A stretch of 64,000 bases of DNA. It comes from UBA9980 sp964436235. Lineage in GTDB: Bacteria; Muiribacteriota; UBA9980. The stretch spans positions 1 to 64,000 of the forward strand of contig CAYTCW010000006.1 in the NCBI GenBank assembly GCA_964436235.1. Direction: 5' to 3'. The first letter of the stretch is position 1. Every line of letters begins with the position of its first letter. The notes below the pieces were generated by a model. It saw nothing but the letters and a program-made list of their open reading frames with translations. It was not told the DNA's origin and searched no databases. The position numbers were made by a program, and so were the translations under genes. Shown in pieces: positions 24,441 through 33,852 of this stretch.

Positions 24441-27400
24441 TTACATCTTTAATTTAACGACGCCGCTGCCGTTGATACCGGCGCGTTTTTCTTTTTTAAG
24501 CGTTTCGATTATTTTATTATCGGCGATCTCTTCGTCGGATAACATCATCAGATCTTTCATGGAGACTAAATTAAGAAAATTATCGTCCCATTCGTAATGT
24601 TCGGAAACATTGTTGACTATTAAACTATATTTATCGCCGAGAGTTTCGATTTTTTTGCCGATAGTGAGGTTTTCGTCTATCTCTATATGCAGCAGGATTA
24701 TTTTTTCGAGCTCGCCGTTTATATTATGCCATGGGATTATAACTATCGAAGCTCCGTCTTTGCCGTAGCCCATTTTAAGCCGTCCGCCGACGCAGGTTAT
24801 CTTTTTATTACCCCTGAGCCTGCCCGGCTTATCGAACGAAGAAGCACGGCCGCCGGCGATGCCGAAAGCCATTTCCTTTTCGCGCACTCCGTAGTATTCG
24901 ATTTTACCGGACTCGTTCTTTTTTTCAACGAAGTAAGGCGCGCCGCCGTTAAACGAAACGATGGCGTTAGATATATTTTTCATCGTTTTAAGGTCGTTTA
25001 TATTAAATCCGTAGGCGTCGATATTCATCCGTTCGAAAACGGGTTCAAATTTCGCGAGCGACTCTATCAGATTCCGCTTATCTTTTAGCATTTCAAACTG
25101 TCTGACCAGCTCTTTTTTATCGTAAATAATAAGCTGTATGGGGCATATTTTCAAAAGTAGTTTAACTATGGAAGTAACGGTCTCGCCGCTAAACCATTCA
25201 TTTATAAAATCGACCTGTTTTCTTAAAAACGCGTCTTCGAGCAAAAGTTTTCTTAAATGATCTTCGCCGATCTTTTTATTTTCGGTTTCAAGCACGATCA
25301 GGCTCTGCGCGTCGCCGTATTTATCGAGAAAAAGGCATTCAATATTATATTTACAACCGTTCGTGCGGCAGATATTAAATCCGGAGGCTCCGCCGCGCAC
25401 GGCAGATTCGACGAATTCACGCGCGGGAGAATAATCCGCGGTTTTAGCCGGCCCGCAGGCTATGAATTTATAATTTTTCTTTTCGCCGAAAGAGGCGCTG
25501 AATTTATTTATTTTTTTTACCTTAACGAGTTTTAAAACCGAAACCAACTTCGCCACGGCTTCTTTGGGCATTTTAACCTTTTCGAGATCGCCGGCGAAAC
25601 GCTCTATCCCGCCGCCGTCGAGCTTAGTTATGTTGTCGAATAAAAGCGCGGCGTCAACCTGCGGGTCGGAAAAGCGCCGACCGGCGTCGAGAATAAAACT
25701 TGAAATTCCCCAACCCTGCTGAAATTTAGCGATATTATCGGGTTTAATGGGATTAGCGCCGATTATTTTAGCCATGCCCTGATAATGTATCGCTGATTTA
25801 GACATATAAGGCGAGTCTTCGAAGCGGCCGTCAGCAAGATCCATCGCTAAGCCGCGGTTTGAAAATTCAAGTATCAGATCGTTGACGAGGTTATAAAATA
25901 TAGGCGCCTCATCGGCGTTGTCAGCGTTCCATCCGAGCAGTATCGAAAATAAATCGTCAATATAGGAGCGGGTTTCGGCATTTATTATCGAAATAGAACG
26001 GGAGTCTTTATAAATTTTAGCTATCGCCTCGTCGCGTTCTTCTTCGGATATGATCGCATCGATGCGCTGCGATTCTAATTCGTACAGAGTTTTAACCCTG
26101 TCTTCGGAGGAAATGCCGCCCGTTTCGAGTCTTTTATATTTTTTCCATATTATTTTAAGTTCTTTAATAATAGCCGCTACAGCTTTCGCCGGCCGCCGCG
26201 GGTCGGAGGTGAGCTCTAAAAGGCGCCCGCCCCAGCCGATCATTTCATCGGCTATCTTATTGGACTCGAGAATCGTAGACAGCGTAAGAATATTATCAAG
26301 TATTAATTTAGACAGCGCGTCGGTGAAAAGATTATCCGTGGTGGAACCCGGGGCCGCGATAACGAAATCGGCGCCGTTTTCGGACAATTTCAGCATATCT
26401 TCTTCGGAGGCTATGACGGCTATTTTACCGACACGCGGCTTATCTTCTTTAATAAGCTGGGCCATCCAGGAACCGATCGAAGTTTCTAGATTCGGGATAT
26501 GCAGTATAACTAAGGAGCCGTGAGCGCTTTTATGAGAGCGAAGGTAGGTCGCGCGCTGGCCGTGCTGTTCGTAGGCGCCGGAAAAAAATTTCACGCGCGG
26601 ATGCTGCATCATTTCGGCGAATTTAAGCGCGCCTTCAAAGCCGTCGTAACCGTTGAACGCGCCGACGTAGGAAATATCGATATTATTGCCGGCTATATAC
26701 TTTGCAAGCGCCAGAGTTTTTTCTTTAACGCTCGCCGAGGCCAGAATTTTTTTAGCGACGCAGGGAAAATTAGCTAAGGCGCGGTATAAATACTGCGCTC
26801 GCTCGGGCTTGATAATTCCTTTGACTTCGTGTATGTAAACTATAAGCGCGAGAATGTTCTGCATTGCGGTAAATGCGGCAAAAGTCGAACCCACGGACTT
26901 TTCCCAGGGCATATTAGTGACCGAGGCCCCGAGGCTCCTGCTGGTTAAAAGCGCGAGTTCGGAAGTGATAAGATTGGTCACCGACATTACGAAAGGTCCC
27001 TGATTAAAGGACGGATCGGCCTTCGATATCACTTCTTCGGCGAGGGCTACGACCGGCTTGGTCCCGCCGGAATTCGAAACGAAAAGCGCCAGGCTTGTTT
27101 CGTCGATGCGCGGCCGTTCGATTCTTGCCAGATTCGATTCGAGCGCGTTCATAAAACAGCCGTTGAGCCCCTCGAGATTAGCTATGGAAAAGCACATTCC
27201 CAGAACGTTACGCGAAGTGCCTTCAGCGAATCCGTATATTTTATCGATTTTTTTGATAATTTTTTCGATGCCGCTCTCTTTGAGCGCGGGATTTAAAGTG
27301 TTGAAAAAAGCGGAAGCATTTAATTTAATGCGCCCGGCGATCTCGCCGTTCGAATCGAATTCGCAGTCGAATATATGCCTGGTATTTCTAAGCAGGGTAA

Positions 27401-29096
27401 CGTAGCTCAAGTAGATTTCGACGCCGTATTGATTATCTATGGCGTAACTTACCGGCTCTTCGACGGCGAAACTTTTAATCTGCTTGCCTTTTATAAAATT
27501 CGGTCCGCTTATTATTTTACCGAGGATAGTTTCGTAAATAACGGTGCGCTCGACGCGGCTCTTATTTTTAAAACAGCCTTCTTCTTTTAAAATAGCGCTT
27601 TTTTCAAGACCTTTAAGCTGGTAATCGATGATCGGTGATTTTTCGGTCTTTTTATTTACTACCTCAGATTTTGAGATATCGTAGATTTTAATGACCGGTT
27701 CTTTTGAATCGGCCGGCTGATAAATTTCGGCCGCCTGCCAGTCGGCGAGCGAGTAATAATTGACGCTTCCTTCGCGCACTACGATTTTAGCCCCGCTGGT
27801 TATATAATCGACGGCGATCTCTTCGCGTCTTTCGTCGTCATATTTTTTGATCTGATTACGCATATTGGAAAGAGACGACGCGAATTTAACTGGAATACTG
27901 GGATCGGCGGCATCGCGGTATAAAAACATTCCGCCCGATTTAGGCCCGCGCGTTATAAGCGTAACGGGTATCACTGCGCCTTTATGATCGATTATATCAG
28001 TGAGCGTCTCGAATACGAAAATAGAAGTCGGGTCCGCTAAGTAAATAAGTTTTGCCGCCACCGCGCAGGCCGCCGTCACTTTAGATGCTCCTGTTTCAAG
28101 CAATTTACGGGCGGTTTCAATTATAACGTGCTTCTGTTCTTCAAAATCGAGCATTACCGAAACGCCGTCAATATCGAGCTTAGCCCGTTCGCTGAGGACC
28201 TGGTTATGATATAATATATCTGCGAACCATGATAAAAAACGGCCGGCCGCCTTAAGAATCTCTTCGGCGGCTAAGCATTCATAAGCCATTCTGATGATGC
28301 GCGGTATTTCTTTCGAATCGGAATCGGCTTTAGATTCAAAGCCTATATTCAAAAAGAATTTTTCCCATTTGATCTTTGAATTGACGTCGCCGTTATGTCC
28401 CACTGAAAAAGGGCCGTCGCGGTTAATTATAAGCGGATAAGCGGCGCGGAATTTTTCGAGTTCCTGCCGGCTCATCACTTCGCTAAAAATCTCGCGCGTC
28501 ATCTGCTCTGTATGAAGATGGGCGTTAGCGCGCGAATACATATTATCGCCCTGGGTGGCGGCGCGCGTCTGCGCGCCGGTCACTAAAACAAGCGCCTCGC
28601 CGGTTTCGATTCCCGGGCATTTCTTTAATATATTGCTTATGGTAATATGACCGCGCTCATCTATATCGCCTGAGGTTTTATCGCCGGCAAGAAAAGTGGT
28701 TCCCGTTTTTAAATCGAGCACGGCGAGAGTCATGCCATGAGAATCGTATCCTGCGGCCGAACCTTCGGCGGTGATATCGAAAACGGACCATATAAGCCTT
28801 AAATTATGCTCTATTATTTCATTCTTATATTTTTTATAATCTTTAAGCGGAAAGAAAATTTTGGTAATGCCGCCGCCTACCGAACAGCCTGAAGGATAAA
28901 GAGGCATATCTAAAAAAGAAGTTTGCTGCATCATAAAATTATGCAGGTCTATCGGCTCGACGCTATATATAAAAGCGAACGAATCGATAAGCGCCGTTTT
29001 AATAGAACCTGAAGACGCGTCAAAAAAACCGGACGCTTTTAATGAGCCAAGAGCTTCTATCAGACGGCATTTATAAATAAGTGAAAATTTTGACAT
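24441..29096 (-). CDS. Giant GlmS-like protein: buried class II glutaminase domain, two SIS domains, about 600-residue C-terminal extension
   Basis: 1551 residues, about 2.5 times GlmS. Residues 1-70 are an N-terminal extension. From Cys71 (CSVGGGI) the sequence follows class II amidotransferases: GYDSHGMTLAV (117-126), TRAATQGDN (177-185; usually TRWATHG), NAHLH (191-195), GPFSVGHNGD (228-237), ADSDSKEI. SIS domain 1 spans about 620-770 (EGTSRNVLG; SNSGGT 674-679; KSVGSTFAAFTA) and SIS 2 about 800-950 (EGALKFAEMM; HGQRATY). Residues from about 960 on match nothing I know. True GlmS has the nucleophile Cys right after the initiator Met; here it would need a propeptide to be cut off, as in PurF or GltS, or glutaminase function is lost. 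Heads an operon with hom, thrC, thrB; AAGGAG precedes the ATG. Confidence 0.8.
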   Translation of the reverse strand: MSKFSLIYKCRLIEALGSLKASGFFDASSGSIKTALIDSFAFIYSVEPIDLHNFMMQQTSFLDMPLYPSGCSVGGGITKIFFPLKDYKKYKNEIIEHNLRLIWSVFDITAEGSAAGYDSHGMTLAVLDLKTGTTFLAGDKTSGDIDERGHITISNILKKCPGIETGEALVLVTGAQTRAATQGDNMYSRANAHLHTEQMTREIFSEVMSRQELEKFRAAYPLIINRDGPFSVGHNGDVNSKIKWEKFFLNIGFESKADSDSKEIPRIIRMAYECLAAEEILKAAGRFLSWFADILYHNQVLSERAKLDIDGVSVMLDFEEQKHVIIETARKLLETGASKVTAACAVAAKLIYLADPTSIFVFETLTDIIDHKGAVIPVTLITRGPKSGGMFLYRDAADPSIPVKFASSLSNMRNQIKKYDDERREEIAVDYITSGAKIVVREGSVNYYSLADWQAAEIYQPADSKEPVIKIYDISKSEVVNKKTEKSPIIDYQLKGLEKSAILKEEGCFKNKSRVERTVIYETILGKIISGPNFIKGKQIKSFAVEEPVSYAIDNQYGVEIYLSYVTLLRNTRHIFDCEFDSNGEIAGRIKLNASAFFNTLNPALKESGIEKIIKKIDKIYGFAEGTSRNVLGMCFSIANLEGLNGCFMNALESNLARIERPRIDETSLALFVSNSGGTKPVVALAEEVISKADPSFNQGPFVMSVTNLITSELALLTSRSLGASVTNMPWEKSVGSTFAAFTAMQNILALIVYIHEVKGIIKPERAQYLYRALANFPCVAKKILASASVKEKTLALAKYIAGNNIDISYVGAFNGYDGFEGALKFAEMMQHPRVKFFSGAYEQHGQRATYLRSHKSAHGSLVILHIPNLETSIGSWMAQLIKEDKPRVGKIAVIASEEDMLKLSENGADFVIAAPGSTTDNLFTDALSKLILDNILTLSTILESNKIADEMIGWGGRLLELTSDPRRPAKAVAAIIKELKIIWKKYKRLETGGISSEDRVKTLYELESQRIDAIISEEERDEAIAKIYKDSRSISIINAETRSYIDDLFSILLGWNADNADEAPIFYNLVNDLILEFSNRGLAMDLADGRFEDSPYMSKSAIHYQGMAKIIGANPIKPDNIAKFQQGWGISSFILDAGRRFSDPQVDAALLFDNITKLDGGGIERFAGDLEKVKMPKEAVAKLVSVLKLVKVKKINKFSASFGEKKNYKFIACGPAKTADYSPAREFVESAVRGGASGFNICRTNGCKYNIECLFLDKYGDAQSLIVLETENKKIGEDHLRKLLLEDAFLRKQVDFINEWFSGETVTSIVKLLLKICPIQLIIYDKKELVRQFEMLKDKRNLIESLAKFEPVFERMNIDAYGFNINDLKTMKNISNAIVSFNGGAPYFVEKKNESGKIEYYGVREKEMAFGIAGGRASSFDKPGRLRGNKKITCVGGRLKMGYGKDGASIVIIPWHNINGELEKIILLHIEIDENLTIGKKIETLGDKYSLIVNNVSEHYEWDDNFLNLVSMKDLMMLSDEEIADNKIIETLKKEKRAGINGSGVVKLKM

Positions 29097-29119
29097 TAAT
29101 CTATCTCCTTAGCGATACC

Positions 29120-29134
29120 CTGATTTCAAATCAG
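29120..29134. promoter_or_regulatory. 15-base palindrome over the start site of the GlmS-like gene
   Basis: CTGATTT-C-AAATCAG, perfect around a single central base. It overlaps the predicted transcript start of the promoter at 29138-29166, a place typical of repressor operators. Confidence 0.4.
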
Positions 29135-29137
29135 AGT

Positions 29138-29166
29138 ATTCTACCATATTTATTTTATTTTTGCAA
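29138..29166 (-). promoter_or_regulatory. Promoter for the GlmS-like/threonine operon
   Basis: Minus strand: TTGCAA (29166-29161), 17-base spacer, TAGAAT (29143-29138). Start expected near 29131, about 35 bases before the ATG. Confidence 0.55.
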
Positions 29167-29204
29167 AAAAAAAATGAACGGATATCAATAATTTAAAGAA
29201 ATTA

Positions 29205-29987
29205 TTAATTCTTCAGATTATTAAAAGTAATCGCCGCCACTCCATAAATTATCATTAAAATTATGATCAATTTACAGATATCGATGGCCATAAGATGATT
29301 TGCCGCGGAAGGTTTTTTAGAAAGATAACCGGCTGCGGCGTAAAGCTCCTCACCGATCATGCAGTAATCGCAGGCGACCACGAAAAACGGAATCTGGTTG
29401 AAATCGTTAGTAGCCGCTATTTGAACGGCCCCGGCCGCGTGTCCGGTTTCGGCGTATATAAGCGATTCGGAAACGAAATGACCGAACATGAAAACGGCGG
29501 CCGGCTTCCTGCGGGTTATTATCGAATCGACCGCGCAGGCGAAGCCCCACTGATCATCGGTTAAATACATTATATTTTCGGGCTTATAAAGGTTCGCGCG
29601 CCCCGCGCCCGCATATGCCGCGCTCACGGCCTCGCGCGCGGCGTTCATTACAAGCGACCGGCAGCAGGCCATTTCTAATTCAGCCTCATAAAGCGCGGCT
29701 TTTTCGGCCACGTGAGAAAGAATATTGATCGAAGCCATGGTGGCTATCGAATTCATATCATACATTCCGCTTAGGTATAATACCGGACGCCCGGTTTCTA
29801 CCGAGCGTCCGATCGCTTCTTCTATAGCGTTTATAGCGGGGATTTTTCTGACGCGCGCCCTGAAGCCGAACTTAGACGATAAAAAAAAGGCTATAACTAT
29901 AAAGGAAAAAACCGCGAAGATAAGCAGTACCATTTCGCGGCTTTCCGGATAAAAATTTGAATAAAAAATCGGCGGATGCGCGTTCAT
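29205..29987 (-). CDS. DUF6754 membrane protein
   Basis: 260 residues with helices at about 18-38 and 235-256, so both termini are membrane-anchored around one soluble domain. IPAINAIEEAIGRSVETGRPVLYLSG, then QWGFACAVDSII, AAVFMFGHFVSESLIYAETGHAAGAVQIAAT and PFFVVACDYCMIGEELYAAAGYLSKKP follow the DUF6754 family, which has no known function. The ATGA overlap (four bases) with moeA is strong evidence of coupled expression, though a functional link to molybdopterin is only inferred. Confidence 0.8.
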   Translation of the reverse strand: MNAHPPIFYSNFYPESREMVLLIFAVFSFIVIAFFLSSKFGFRARVRKIPAINAIEEAIGRSVETGRPVLYLSGMYDMNSIATMASINILSHVAEKAALYEAELEMACCRSLVMNAAREAVSAAYAGAGRANLYKPENIMYLTDDQWGFACAVDSIITRRKPAAVFMFGHFVSESLIYAETGHAAGAVQIAATNDFNQIPFFVVACDYCMIGEELYAAAGYLSKKPSAANHLMAIDICKLIIILMIIYGVAAITFNNLKN

Positions 29988-31276
29988 ATCATCCGGGCCG
30001 CTACGATATCGCCTTTCACCGCTAATCCTTCACCCGGCGGAATTTCGGCGAGGCAGTTGGCGTAAAGCGCCGTGGTCAATATATTCGAATCCTGTTTTGA
30101 CGGCACTTTTATAATCGGCGTAACGGCGTTTCCGTCCGCGCGGTCAGGATTATAAATGAAAGCCCTTAAATAAGTAGTGCGTTCACGGTCTTTTTTAACG
30201 CTTTCACTCAGCGCGCCGTAAACCGTAACGGCCTTTGACGGCGAATCCAATCCAGCGTATCTATCGAGCGCGGGCCGCAGCAGCTTGATAAAAGAAACAA
30301 GTGATGACGCGGGGTTTCCGGGCAGGCCGAAGACTATCTTAACGGCGGGGCCGTCTTTTTTAAAGGCGAATATAAAAGGCCGGCCTGGTTTTATGGCCAT
30401 TTTCCATATATTGACTTTAAAACCCAGAAGCTCGAGCGCGGCCGGTATAAAATCGTAACTTCCGACCGAAGCGCCGCCGGTAGTGATAACGATATCGGCC
30501 TTTGTCAGGCCGGAAGATATTTTTTCAGCTATATCCCCGGGCGTATCTATGGCGATGCCGCAAAGTTCCGGCTTTAAATAACTCTTAACTAAAAGCCCGT
30601 ATAAAAGAAATAAATTAGAGTTCATAATTCGACCGGCGCCAGGAATGAATCCATCCCGGGCGACGGCTTCATCGAGAGGATCTATAAGCTCGTCTCCCGT
30701 AGAAACTACGGCAACGGCCCTTTTAACGAAAACATCGACGCGGCTGTGGCCTGAAGAGGTAAGTATTCCGAGCGCGGCCGGATTAATGAGCGTCCCGCGC
30801 GGAATTATAATATCATCTTTAAAAAAATCGGCGCCTATTTTACGAACGTGCAGGCCGGGCTTTACGGCTTCGCGTGCGGTAACGCTCCAGGCGCCGCCGC
30901 ACTTTTCTTCGTCGGCATTTTCTTTGATCAATATTGCGTCCGCGCCCGAAGGAAGCGGTGCGCCGGTCATTATTTTAACGGCCTCACCGCTTTTTACGGA
31001 CATAGACGACGACGAACCGGCCGCCGCCTCGCCTGTGACAATAAGTTTAACGGGGCCGCTCCCGATTTTATCCGCGGACAGATCGGCGCTTGAAACCGCG
31101 AAACCGTCCATAGCGGAAGTATCGAAGGGCGGCACGGAAAACCGTGCGGTTATCTCGCGCGATACGATTCTATCGAGGGCGTCAAATATGAAAACTTCTT
31201 CAGATTCACGCGCGGCAGGAATATAACTTAATATCTCATCTATAGCGGAGTTTAAATTTTTTAAAATCGTAAACAC
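29984..31276 (-). CDS. moeA: Molybdopterin molybdenumtransferase
   Basis: 430 residues. It inserts molybdate into molybdopterin-AMP. Seen: RIVSREITARFSVPPFDTSAMDGFA (domain I start), GEAVKIMTGAPLPSGADAIL, VVSTGDELIDP, TTGGASVGSYDFIPAAL, and VFGLPGNPASSLVSF. All standard MoeA motifs are intact. No other molybdopterin genes are nearby. Order in the operon: TPR, smpB, amidase, GerMN protein, moeA, DUF6754. Confidence 0.94.
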   Translation of the reverse strand: MFTILKNLNSAIDEILSYIPAARESEEVFIFDALDRIVSREITARFSVPPFDTSAMDGFAVSSADLSADKIGSGPVKLIVTGEAAAGSSSSMSVKSGEAVKIMTGAPLPSGADAILIKENADEEKCGGAWSVTAREAVKPGLHVRKIGADFFKDDIIIPRGTLINPAALGILTSSGHSRVDVFVKRAVAVVSTGDELIDPLDEAVARDGFIPGAGRIMNSNLFLLYGLLVKSYLKPELCGIAIDTPGDIAEKISSGLTKADIVITTGGASVGSYDFIPAALELLGFKVNIWKMAIKPGRPFIFAFKKDGPAVKIVFGLPGNPASSLVSFIKLLRPALDRYAGLDSPSKAVTVYGALSESVKKDRERTTYLRAFIYNPDRADGNAVTPIIKVPSKQDSNILTTALYANCLAEIPPGEGLAVKGDIVAARMI

Positions 31277-31316
31277 CCCGTTTCAATTAATTGCGTTTCG
31301 TTAAGTAAAAGCCCCA

Positions 31317-31958
31317 TTAAATCGAAGATACCAGCCCGGATTCACCGGTGAGCGGCCGTTCGATATTAACGTGACCTATAAGCGTTTTCATAGGATAGCC
31401 GTTTATCAATATCTGCACGTTTTTAATCGATTTGCCGTCAACTGGAGGCAATTCCATAAGGGTATTGACTATCGAATAAACGGTGAGAAGCTCCGCGCCC
31501 ACGCCGCCGGAATGCTGATTAATAAGATCTTTCGAAAAATCTACGACGAGCGTTTCGCCGTATAAAAAAACCGCGCGAAGGCTTACCGCCGGCGGGATAG
31601 TTCTATAAAGCCCTTTTTGATTCGGACCTTTAATAAGCTGAGCAATTACGGCTTTTGAATAGGCGAGTATGCTCGGGCATTTAGCCACGCCGCGGTCTTC
31701 AGCGTTCAGAGCGTCGAATGCCGCGTTAGCGAAATAAAGCCTGATGTTAGCCTGCTCGGGGGCGACCGATTTCAAATCGGCGTCCCTGCCCTGGACTAAT
31801 ATCTTTTTCTTCGTCGAATCGATATTTTGAAATCCAAGCGCTTCAGGTTCCATAAAAACGTAATAACCGAGCGTGACTAAAATCCCTAAAATTATCAATA
31901 ACATTAACACCGATAAAAAACTTCCGCTCGAAGAAGTTTGCTGCTTTTTTTCTATCAT
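31317..31958 (-). CDS. GerMN-domain membrane-anchored protein
   Basis: 213 residues. One helix at about 14-32 anchors it; the domain at about 65-200 has IRLYFANA, VIAQLIKGPNQKGLYRTIP, RAVFLYGETLVVDFSKDLIN and SIVNTLMELPPVDGVQILING-like sequence, matching GerMN, first seen in spore germination and sporulation proteins but also in non-spore formers. It lies 18 bases downstream of an amidase gene, the usual neighbourhood of GerMN proteins, suggesting a role in wall hydrolysis control. Confidence 0.85.
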   Translation of the reverse strand: MIEKKQQTSSSGSFLSVLMLLIILGILVTLGYYVFMEPEALGFQNIDSTKKKILVQGRDADLKSVAPEQANIRLYFANAAFDALNAEDRGVAKCPSILAYSKAVIAQLIKGPNQKGLYRTIPPAVSLRAVFLYGETLVVDFSKDLINQHSGGVGAELLTVYSIVNTLMELPPVDGKSIKNVQILINGYPMKTLIGHVNIERPLTGESGLVSSI

Positions 31959-31975
31959 CCGCGTTCAACTCCCTA

Positions 31976-33811
31976 TCAATTATTTTTAGCGCTTAATAAA
32001 TAGTTTTTAATACCTTCAAAAATAACCGCCGCCACCTTATCTTTATAATCATCGTTCATAAGAGATTTTTCATCTTCGCGATTGGTTATAAATCCCGCTT
32101 CGATCATTACAGCCGGCATCATGCACTCGGAAAGCATTAAAAAATTAGCACCTTTTAAATTACGGGCCTTAAGATCGCGATTTTTTCTTACGGCCTCGTT
32201 TATGGACTCTGCGAGCCTTTTAGAGTCTTTTATCTTTTTAGACGAATTAAGCGAAGCCATTATTTCACTTACTTCAGCGTCTATAACGCCGGCATTTGAA
32301 GCTATAAGCGGGGCGCCGGCGGAAGTCTGCGCTCCGACGTCAAAATAATAAAGGCCAATTCCCGATGCCTCCGGCGAAGCCGCGCCGCCGGCGTGAATGG
32401 ATACTAAAAGTTTAGTATCGTATGTATTAACGACTTTAAGCCTGTTTTCAAGCGGCATAAAATAATCGCCGTTTCTGACTAATATGGCCCTGAGTTTGGT
32501 TTTATCCATCAAAGATTTTAACCGGCGGGCGATATCGAAAGCCGCGTCTTTTTCTTTAAGCCTGTTTTCCGAAACCACGCCGAATTCTTCGCCGCCATGG
32601 CCTGCGTCGATAGCGATGATATGATCGAGCGAATCGAGCCCCGATATCAACTGTTCGAGGTTGGAAACTTTAACCTCTATTTTATCGGCGCTTTTAAGAA
32701 CGTCCGCGCCCGGCGTTTTTTTAGGTTCGGCGGAGGCCGTCCCGTCCTTTACTTCAGGCGTCAGGCTGATATCGACGCTTTTAGTATCGGCGGCGGCTTC
32801 AGCGATCAAAGGCTTTAATTCTCCGGCGGGAGAACCGTCGGCTTTTTTAACGAAAAAAGTTATCATATTTCCGTTTTCTTTAAGCTCTATATTCACTTTT
32901 GAATTCGACGCAAGCGACAGTATGACGCGGTTCGAATTTTCCTGGTTTACCATGGTGAGTTTAACGCTTTCGACTATATTCTCGGTAATTTTGATGAGCT
33001 GTTCGCCGAGTTTGGAATCGACTTTGTTTATTATAATATCTACGTTTTTACCGTCCATTCCGCTCGAATATTTAACACCTTTAGGCGCAGCGCTGTCAAA
33101 AGCTATATCCAGCTCGAACGAATCGGTATTTCTTCTGTATTTGATATTTTCAATGGTAGCATCATGCGATTCAGGTTTTTCACCCGCATCGGTTATCGCG
33201 GTTTCAGAAGTTTCGTTTCCGACCGAAGCTTCAGCGGTTTCCAGAGCGCTTTCATTTCCTTCTTCTTCCTCTTCTTCGAAGGCTAATTCATCTTCGCCGT
33301 CACCGGTTTCCACTTCTACCGGCAGCGGTTTCGGCTTATTTCCTCCGGCTGCAACCGGCGCCGCGTCATCAGGTTTCGATACCGTTTCCGCCGCAGGTTT
33401 TTTCTCCGATTTTACCGGCGCCGAAACTCCGTACAGGCCAGATATAATTTCAACCGGAATTTTAACGTCGTCGCCCGATTCGATAACGGGGTTCGTCGAA
33501 CGGATAAATGTATCGCCGACTACGACCGCGCGCTTATCGACAACAAACCTTATTTCGCGTTTGTCTTTACCGACGACTTTATACATTTTAGATTCAGGAA
33601 AATATTTAACCGACAACCCCAATTTTTTAGACAGCGAATTTAGCGAAACATAATCGACTCCTTCGATAGGCTTCACCTCTATGTCGCGCCCTTCGACGCT
33701 CATGTGCGTCTGGCAAAAGCCCGCGCACGGCCAAAATAAAATTGCGCCGATTAAAACAAAGGCAATATAAATATTTCTTTCAAACAAAGAATTTTTTAAA
33801 CCAGCCACCAA
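31976..33811 (-). CDS. N-acetylmuramoyl-L-alanine amidase with AMIN domain
   Basis: 611 residues. A membrane/signal helix at about 12-34 is followed by a copper-amine-oxidase-N-like module (35-125), an Ala/Pro/Glu-rich linker, an AMIN domain (about 215-325, for binding peptidoglycan) and a C-terminal Amidase_3 domain (about 395-608). Zinc ligands are visible in IAIDAGHGG and in SIHAGG (most family members have SIHaNa); the catalytic glutamate is in VMIEAGFITN. It would cleave the MurNAc-L-Ala bond outside the inner membrane, for instance at division. It lies 41 bases after smpB. Confidence 0.92.
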   Translation of the reverse strand: MVAGLKNSLFERNIYIAFVLIGAILFWPCAGFCQTHMSVEGRDIEVKPIEGVDYVSLNSLSKKLGLSVKYFPESKMYKVVGKDKREIRFVVDKRAVVVGDTFIRSTNPVIESGDDVKIPVEIISGLYGVSAPVKSEKKPAAETVSKPDDAAPVAAGGNKPKPLPVEVETGDGEDELAFEEEEEEGNESALETAEASVGNETSETAITDAGEKPESHDATIENIKYRRNTDSFELDIAFDSAAPKGVKYSSGMDGKNVDIIINKVDSKLGEQLIKITENIVESVKLTMVNQENSNRVILSLASNSKVNIELKENGNMITFFVKKADGSPAGELKPLIAEAAADTKSVDISLTPEVKDGTASAEPKKTPGADVLKSADKIEVKVSNLEQLISGLDSLDHIIAIDAGHGGEEFGVVSENRLKEKDAAFDIARRLKSLMDKTKLRAILVRNGDYFMPLENRLKVVNTYDTKLLVSIHAGGAASPEASGIGLYYFDVGAQTSAGAPLIASNAGVIDAEVSEIMASLNSSKKIKDSKRLAESINEAVRKNRDLKARNLKGANFLMLSECMMPAVMIEAGFITNREDEKSLMNDDYKDKVAAVIFEGIKNYLLSAKNN

Positions 33812-33852
33812 ATTCCGCCTCCTGTATTAATTATTATTTTATTAATTTCACT

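Noticed and set aside
32661..33653. 330-codon open frame on the plus strand opposite the amidase gene
   Set aside because: It is a mirror of the amidase coding frame: Ser/Thr/Pro-rich, no ribosome site, and the minus-strand domains are unmistakable.
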